DNA from: Ophiosphaerella korrae
Lineage: Eukaryota > Ascomycota > Dothideomycetes > Pleosporales > Phaeosphaeriaceae
Direction of reading: 5' to 3'
Assembly: GCA_028456385.1 (NCBI GenBank)
Contig: JALNQF010000064.1
Span: forward strand, 1-64,000
DNA: 64,000 bases
The notes beneath the pieces are model-generated. The model worked only from the letters and a program-made list of their open reading frames with translations. It did not search any database and was not told the DNA's origin. This document shows, piece by piece, positions 57,236-64,000 of the stretch (its first letter is position 1; each line of letters starts with the position of its first letter). Both the position numbers and the translations under genes were made by a program.

Positions 57236-60200
57236 GTGGCAGCGGACCTTTCCGGAAGTGCTCTCGGCGTTTTAGACAGCTTCTGGGGTTCTGAGTTAAG
57301 GGAAAGGTTCCGGTGGGTTTCTTGGCCGAGAAGAATCCCTGCGCGCGCAGACTGTGAAACAAATTATATCCTGAGGAACGGAGATATCGATGAACTTAGA
57401 AAATGAACTATGAAAAAATACCTGGTGAGAATAGCTAGCGTTGAGGGATTTTGTAAATTAGTTTTAGTCAGCAATTCTTCATATTGCGGTGATTTCGAGT
57501 GATATACAAGAAGATTCTCCCGCAAAGAGCATTGAGAGAGTAGCCAACAGAAGGAGAAGTGCCGAGAAGCATGCGCTACTGCTTAAGCTGCTTCTGTGTA
57601 GATAACGTAGTGTACGATACAGGCCGTCGAACATATATCCATACGCGCGGCGTATCTAAGCGCACTTCATCCTTCCTAACAAGACTATTTTAAGATTTCC
57701 TCTATGGCGATGCTGACACTAAGTAAGGCTTTACTTTGTGTCTCATTCCTTTCATTGAGCTAATACCCGGAGAATAGCAACTCGGAACTTGCCGTTCGCA
57801 GGTTCTTAGTCGTTATCCGTTGCATAATTGATATATTGTGGCATCGCAGGATGCACGTAGAAGTGGAGGTAAGTGGCGACCCGCAGTCTGTGAGATGAGT
57901 TGAAATATATGGCTTGAGTAGCTACATGACGAGTTGGTGTCGGCGGTTATCTACTCCATCCATCTTACTCGGAGCCCACACGGAGCCGCAATGCTGACCT
58001 AAGCCTCCTCGATCACGTGCGGTTCTACTACACCACAATATACATGTCACTTTTAACGCATTTACCATTTTTGAATTAAGTAGTCAAACAAAGGTACCAG
58101 ACTCCGCTGCTAGGAATCATAGACATCTAAAAAGCGTGATCCTATATATCTAGCCCACCCCGGCGTTTGGGATTTTGTGCGTCCTGGCTCTGCATTTGCA
58201 ACTAGGACGGATCTTCATTCTTACTCCTAAAGTATTGATATAAGGCTGTTCGATAGGATCACAACTAGGCTCTAATACTAGGTCATTCCTCTGCTATCTC
58301 TGTATTTGCCTCTTTGCAATTCCTTCATGCTTGATTTGACTCGTGCTGACAGCATTCATGGCTCGCTTGTCGCCGCCACCTAGCTCCATAGTTGTGTGCT
58401 TATCATTGAGCTATGTCCTGGCGTTGTTAATAACGTAGCTGAACTAGGGCAAACTTTGACAGCGCTCTAGCGACACGAGAGTTCATTCTTCCAGCATTTC
58501 GACTGCTCCGCCACTTAAAAGCAACTTATTCGGCACCTTTGTCGCCTGTCCTAATTTACCGTACGTTTTCCCTCCACTTGCAATATTTCACTATTTCAAT
58601 AGAACGCATTATTATCAATAATCAAATGCCGCCTCTTTTCACTACAAGACAGCTCAGCTTTATATAGTTAAACTACTTTCTATACAAAGCTTCAATATCG
58701 AAAAACCGTATACTGGTATTAAATCCAGGAGGTATTGAATAATCAAGGCCACCCTCAGCGGACCAGGCATTGACGCTGTGGTTGGATCCTCGAATACTGA
58801 AGACCTCTCTAACTGCTAGTGCCTCCTAAAGCCCTACTTTCACATCATTCTGCATCTTGAAAGCCGCATGCAAGCGACACTTTCGCGAGCATATAGAAAG
58901 CCGTATTACCTACCCCACGGCAATCCCGATGTGTTTGATCTCTTCATTGAATGAACGTACTTCGACACATCCAGGCTCTCGCTTAACTGGAGAAGTGGGA
59001 TGTTGACTACTTGAAATATAGGAACTAGAAGATAATCAGCTGCCCAGGCCCTTTTTTCAGAGGTTCCACAAGTATAGCTAGAGTACTCGAATACTCCTAG
59101 TTAAAAGAATTTGTAGTATATTATCTATTGTATACATCCGGTATAAACAAAATTTAAAAAAAGAATAGTGATTTTTGTGCCTTTTCAGTTTACCAACAGC
59201 CAGCTCCTACTGCACACACCATATCGCTTCCCACTTGGGATGTAGTTCACAATCTAGCAAGACCCTTTTACTCAGGGCTTAATTGCATATAGACTAATTT
59301 ATACCACAATATAACGAGATGAGTAATAATCAAGCCTTTCGTCAAGCATCTGATAGACTTCTCTGAGGCTATCACTGTCTTTCTTCGCGACGTAACAACC
59401 TCCTTTGAGGGTCTCGTGTTTATGAATCAGCTTCTGAAAGCCCTTTGAGTCGGTTTTCTGTGCATGGTTAGTGTCTCCCAAATCGCTAGTCACATCGGGG
59501 GCTGGCGCTTGCCTGGACTGGCCCCTCTCGCATGGATGTCTTTCAGATATCGACAAGCCTCCTGTTGATCAATATTGTCGTGTGGCGGCTGTAATTTTCC
59601 GACGCGTGCTTGGCCTCTCTGGGAATCCTTCTTGCCTTTTAGTAAAGACTCTCAGGGTAAGCATGAATATAGTAAAGGCTACGGCAAAATCTGTAGTCAA
59701 CAAGGTAAGCTTAATTACGCTCTGACATCAAAGCTAGTTTCCATTAACAGCGCAGCTAAACTCCAATGGGAGAGCACAAGGACATGACTGATCCGACTGG
59801 GTCTCATCAACCAGGCAGGAGTATAGCTAGCGTAAAGTGCTTAGGTGGCGATAAAGTTGATGCTATCAGGCTAAGGTGGAAACACGGTTGTCTCGATAAC
59901 AACTTCGCGCTATGCAGAAGGCAAATAGTGAAAGTTAGCTAGCTTCACTTGGTGTCCAAGTGAGAGTGGAGTAGTGATAGCTAGGGCGCCAAGCGTAAAC
60001 AACACTCCAGCACCTGCCTCTATAACTAGTGACCTTGGTACCTGTTCGGCATTCTACCCTCATTTTATTTGTTCTTCTTCCAGATCCTCACAGGTCATTG
60101 TACATGCTGGAAAGCAGGACAATACGACTTCGCACTTTCTATGACTTCGATTTACAGCATACAACCACTCCCTCAATCAGCACTTGGTAGGGGCTGGTAA

Positions 60201-60396
60201 TATAGTATCACCAGCAACCCTAAGCTGTTCTGAACACTCTCATTTCGAGTGTATTCTGGTAAATGCACTGATATCTTCAAGGAGCCCTTTTTAGAATTAT
60301 TATCCTTTCTGAGTTGTCATTATTCCTAGCCGGAGAGGGGCCCAGTAAACTCTGCAATGGATAAAATAACGTAAGCGCGTCAACATGGCCCAAATA
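57236..60396. other. Gene-poor region right of the cluster
   Basis: AT-rich with frequent stops; only short frames (for example 59299-59556 and 59471-59787). No domain or exon chain recognised. Confidence 0.5.
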
Positions 60397-61139
60397 TTAT
60401 TTGTCGTGGAGGTCTATCCATAGACGGAGCGTCTGAAGTCTATTCAATTTTGTGATAGCAGGGTAGAGGCACATCCAAGGAAGTGCCTCTGCGAAAGCAG
60501 GAGCCCCATTGTACCCTTCTATCGCCCAAAAGAACGCGCAAGATAGTGTGAGGTAGATGGACAAGCCGCAAATTCGCGGAATGGCCGTAGCTAAGTCGCC
60601 AGACGCGATCATATTTAGTGATGGAACGCCCCAGTCCCCCTCTGAGATGATGCATGTAAGTGTTTCTAGATCAGTGACGTGCAAAACTGCTAGATCCGTT
60701 ATGAAGTCTATGGACTCCGCTCGCCTATTGCTGCTGCGTCAGTTCTGTTTTTTGACACAATGCCTCTACTTTCTACTTACGCTCTTTTGCAAGCGCGCAT
60801 AATATCCAGGTCGGTGCTTCTCAATGGCTTGAAATTACGATCCAATATCGATACTACGTCCTTGCATTTATAATGCAAGCCCCACGTGGAGTGCACAAGA
60901 GGAGGGTGGGAAGCATAATTAGGGTCGAGGCGGACAGAACTAGCCCGCTTGAGCCTCAGCAAAGACTCGTGCTCGGAAATAGGCTGGACGCATGTCGATA
61001 AGATTATTTTGCCTATCTGGATGGAAGCGTGGACGCCACAAGGAATGAGGTGGCTGTAAATGATCTGGCGGATTTCGAGTGGTATGCCAAATAGCCTGCT
61101 GCTTAATTGCAGATTGACGTCGCAGTCGAGTTGCGTCAC
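60397..61139 (-). CDS. Uncharacterised DUF7730-like fungal protein, partial
   Basis: Two exons (61139-60781 and 60733-60397) joined across a 47-nt intron give CKRASNRRAESIDFITDLAVL across the junction. The N-terminal part reads RLFGIPLEIRQIIYSHLIP, the F-box-like leader common to a large fungal family; the C-terminal part ends LRLWIDLHDK, where related proteins normally continue, so a premature stop or missing exon is likely. No ATG is available at the 5' end, and an upstream exon is probable. Function unknown. Confidence 0.45.
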
Positions 61140-61443
61140 TGATTCCTATGCCTCCCTAGCCTATTTTTCGGGTTGTGTCGAGGAGCAATGATTGTGAGGC
61201 TCCGTAACACAATAAGAGGCTGCTATTTCAATCGCCGTGAGCATGGGCAGTCCAAAAAATGGATATCGTAAAAAGAGTCATAACTTTCGTAAATGATGAT
61301 TGGTATAATAGATACATAAGTCTGGTTTGTAGAATGATGTAGCTAACATGCCGGATCGCCGAATGAAGCCCAGTTTCAAATGCCAGCAAACCATTTCACA
61401 ACAGATTCGTATATTCATAAACTTACCCAAGGAGAAATGAACA

Positions 61444-61948
61444 TCATCTCCTGAATCCTCCAAATGTGTGGGTCCATTGTCTCGACCCTGTAGGCCTTCG
61501 GAGCTCTCCCTCTTTGCCCTCGTAACCAAATCTCTCATCACTGCCATGGAAGAGTACGCATAAAGAGCGGAAGAAGGAAGTGTGTTCATCAACAGATGCT
61601 TTGGGAAGCATGGAAGGCGAATCTAGCGATCCGGGTGCAATGTCGCCAGAGAAGAGGTCGCGATCATATCCTACTGCAGGAGTGTTGAAGATGGAATGGA
61701 ATTTACGGTTGACGCGTGATCGGAAATCTTGAGTCTCTTCTATAGAAGCCGATAACCGCTCGGCGATTTCAAACTACAGATGTCAACAAACCTCGAGGAG
61801 TTACTTCAACAAGGCTACTCACTTCTTTCAGTCCTTGAAGTCGGTATTGTTCTGCACGTTTCTGAAGTCGTGGAGCTGAAGGAGTGATTGGAATTGCCGC
61901 GACAAAGGCGAGAAGAGTCGCTAGGACTATGAAGAAGAGAGAGCGCAT
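61444..61948 (-). CDS. Candidate small secreted protein with Kex2 site
   Basis: Exons 61948-61823 and 61773-61444 give 151 aa. The N terminus MRSLFFIVLATLLAFVAA is a clear signal peptide; after ~12 residues the mature part is preceded by QKR, a Kex2-type site (Lys31-Arg32). The rest (FEIAERLSASIEETQDF, FHSIFNTPAVGYDRDLFSG, ending THTFGGFRR) is hydrophilic with one cysteine (in LCVLF). No known domain. The 49-nt intron has GTGAGT and CTGTAG ends. The size, secretion signal and decayed surroundings fit an effector-like protein, but there is no direct evidence of such a role. Confidence 0.6.
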
Positions 61949-63180
61949 GATGCGATTGTGAAGCTGACGAAACTTGCGGTTTGGATATCGATCGGATTGT
62001 TACAGTCTGATAGCTGTCGAAGATTGGCCTGTGAAGGCTGAGTTGGTACAAGATTCCTTTTCTTGGGATACAGCGACCAGGCTTCTAGAAAGAACGTAGG
62101 GCGAAATGGGAGAAGCAGAAGAGAAGCAGAAGAGAAGCCTGCAGTTAGCAGTGGCGGGGGTGTAATATGGCAAAAGCGTCCGTTGCAGGACTAGCCAATT
62201 GTTGAACGAGTGAAATGCGGTTCGCCTGAATACCATGGTCGGGATCATATACCTTATATATACCGCAGCTCGGCAGTGCGTTGATCGGACGTCTTACATT
62301 GCAACCCTGTCAATTCGAAACACAGGTCCGCGCGTACCAAGGAAAGGATCAGCAGCAAGGAGAAACATCTTTACGGTGTTCGCATCATCTTCGGACCAAC
62401 TGCAGAATTGGCCTTCCCAAACACCAAAAAGGTGCAACATTCCTTGGTTGATGTTGACGTGACAGAATGCTTGAGCTGGTTGAGAAGGCCAGGGAGCCAA
62501 TCAGAGTGCGTGCGCACATGGCATCGGCGTGTCCCAAGAGAGGTCGAAAAGCCGTGAGCACACAAGGGCATTCGATATAACGCGATAGTTGGCGCATGTT
62601 TCGCACACTTTGTCACGATGTCCACCAAGGGCAAAACTAGTAAGCGCGTGTAGGTGGCTCGCAAGGCATGGCTGATGTAAAGTGAGATGTTTATGCGCTT
62701 CTGCTGGAGGCACTCATCCTCGGACACCGGCGGCGGCCATAGGTGCCTAGTCAGCCTGTGCCGCATGGGTCGAATGCTTGGTGGAGAGACCATGACGAGT
62801 CCATGTTTGAAACTTTTGTTGCGGATTAATGCATCGATGGCCGAGCCGCTGGGGGCCGCTGTGGGGAAACATGATGACGCTAGGTTGCAATGAGGAGGGC
62901 AAATGCAACAACTGAGCAAATCCGCCAAGAGAGTATCACGCGACTCGATCTAGCCGTTAGACCTGTCTTGCACCAACATCGTCGTCCTTTCAACTCTATC
63001 GACTATCGGGTTATCACACATCTATACCCTTCTTGATTTTGCATAATATCGCATTGATTCTCGAGCGCGGTACATGATCTACCGGTCATTTTACCACATT
63101 GCAAAACACAGGACACGATTCCTTGATCCAGCTGACAACCCTTGCCTTAGGCATATTGTACTGTAATACTATTCCCCAAA
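61949..63180. other. Intergenic region
   Basis: No well-supported gene. A long minus-strand frame (62928-62371) has no recognisable domain, and competing frames across it are just as protein-like. The promoter of the polymerase gene lies at the right end. Confidence 0.4.
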
Positions 63181-64000
63181 ATGAGCACCGACACCTGCCC
63201 TGCCCAGACACGCACCAGACCACTATCACCTAATTCGACGGTATCACAGTCTAGCCTCAGTCTTAGCAGCATCCCACCCATTGCGGTTCTCATCGCCCAT
63301 TTAAAGCATGGCGAAAGCAATGCCATCAACGAGACACTGCAACAGTACGATGCGCCTCTCATTACTGATGTATCAAGAGCAAAGGTGTTCATTGGCAGGA
63401 TTGGAACTAAGCGACGGGCCGAATTTGAGCTGAGGGCGCGGAAGTTGGTGGTTGAAGAAGTTACCCCATCAAAACGGCATGCCAGTCCCGTAAAGGCAAT
63501 GGAATCGGCCCATAAAAAAAGAAGAATCTCTATGAATACAAATACCAATATCTCGGATCAAGCAGATTCAACCACTGAGGATGAAGGTCTTGGAAACAGT
63601 AATGATGCACTCCTCCCCAAGAAACCAGAAACTCCCACATCGCCGCGCTCTCAGATCCAGGCTATTGATCATGCTACATCTATCTTTGAAAACCCTTCGA
63701 GACATGATATTATTTGGGTTATCAAGGCCGATTGGCTAGACGCTTGTGTTACTGCCGGTCATCTGGTGCCCCTTGGCAGCAATCTGGTGTACAAATGCAA
63801 AGCTCTAGACAGGCCAAAGCTAACAGATAATAAATCCATTAAGGCAAGTTTCTCGGCAGCGGCAAAGGCGACACCTCTTTCAAAGACCTTGTTAGCGACA
63901 CGGCCCCTAGCCACACATGGTATCTTGGATAGGGCTAAGACTGATGCAATATTTAATGCACCAAAAACGGCCTATCAGCGACATAAAACTGGCAATCATG
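63181..64000 (+). CDS. Family-X DNA polymerase, POL4/mu-like (N-terminal part)
   Basis: The frame from the ATG at 63181 is open to the window end (273 codons), so only the N terminus is present. It carries a BRCT-like region: PPIAVLIAHL, DAPLITDVSRAKVFIGRIGTKRRAEFELRARKLVVEEV, then after a Ser/Thr-rich linker DIIWVIKADWLDACVTAGHL and VPLGSNLVYKCKAL. This layout resembles fungal POL4-type polymerases used in non-homologous end joining; the catalytic domain would follow to the right. The opposite-strand ORF at 63147-63548 is a shadow. Confidence 0.7.
   Translation, partial: MSTDTCPAQTRTRPLSPNSTVSQSSLSLSSIPPIAVLIAHLKHGESNAINETLQQYDAPLITDVSRAKVFIGRIGTKRRAEFELRARKLVVEEVTPSKRHASPVKAMESAHKKRRISMNTNTNISDQADSTTEDEGLGNSNDALLPKKPETPTSPRSQIQAIDHATSIFENPSRHDIIWVIKADWLDACVTAGHLVPLGSNLVYKCKALDRPKLTDNKSIKASFSAAAKATPLSKTLLATRPLATHGILDRAKTDAIFNAPKTAYQRHKTGNH

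Noticed and set aside
62371..62928. 185-codon minus-strand ORF
   Set aside because: No domain, signal or splice support; two other frames across the same bases look equally protein-like.

Overview
This is filamentous ascomycete DNA, most likely Dothideomycetes/Pleosporales. Genes are broken by short GT-AG introns (about 45-60 nt). The conserved genes are fungal: ATG3, COP9 subunit 6, a PHF5A/Rds3 splicing factor, a pinin-like protein and a POL4-like polymerase. There are HET, F-box and DUF6594-type families. Transposon remnants are AT-rich, with C-to-T type stop codons as left by repeat-induced point mutation (RIP). The exact genus is an inference.

Layout. 0.4-26.8 kb is mostly ordinary gene space: a Baeyer-Villiger type monooxygenase, ATG3, a decayed HET gene, small uncharacterised spliced genes, CSN6, a sorbitol/xylitol-type dehydrogenase, a complete 2.09 kb pogo/Fot1-like element with TA target duplication, an epoxide hydrolase, and a head-to-head pair of splicing-related genes. 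27-34 kb is a decayed island: F-box gene, kinase fragment, RIP-damaged DUF6594 gene, and a Ty1/copia remnant with its 3' LTR. 34.3-57.1 kb is a compact accessory cluster. 57.2-61 kb is again mostly gene-poor decayed sequence, followed by a candidate secreted protein and the start of a family-X DNA polymerase gene that runs off the window.

The cluster is the most unusual part. It holds a YCII-like protein, an MFS exporter, a membrane-anchored haem-oxygenase-like di-metal oxidase, an IPNS-like 2-oxoglutarate/Fe(II) oxygenase, an aspartyl-tRNA-synthetase paralogue, a gamma-glutamylcyclotransferase-like protein, an ATP-grasp ligase, a PaaK-like adenylate-forming enzyme, a glutamate/aspartate-decarboxylase-like PLP enzyme and a class-B asparagine synthetase. 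I see no PKS, NRPS, terpene synthase or other standard core enzyme in the window. Four chemically distinct ATP-dependent carboxyl-activating enzymes, one PLP decarboxylase and two non-haem iron oxygenases suggest an NRPS-independent pathway to a small, amino-acid-derived (perhaps aspartate/asparagine-derived), oxidised amide. The product is unknown and this pathway is inference. Exon structures were worked out by hand; they restore frame and family motifs, but no transcript evidence was available.
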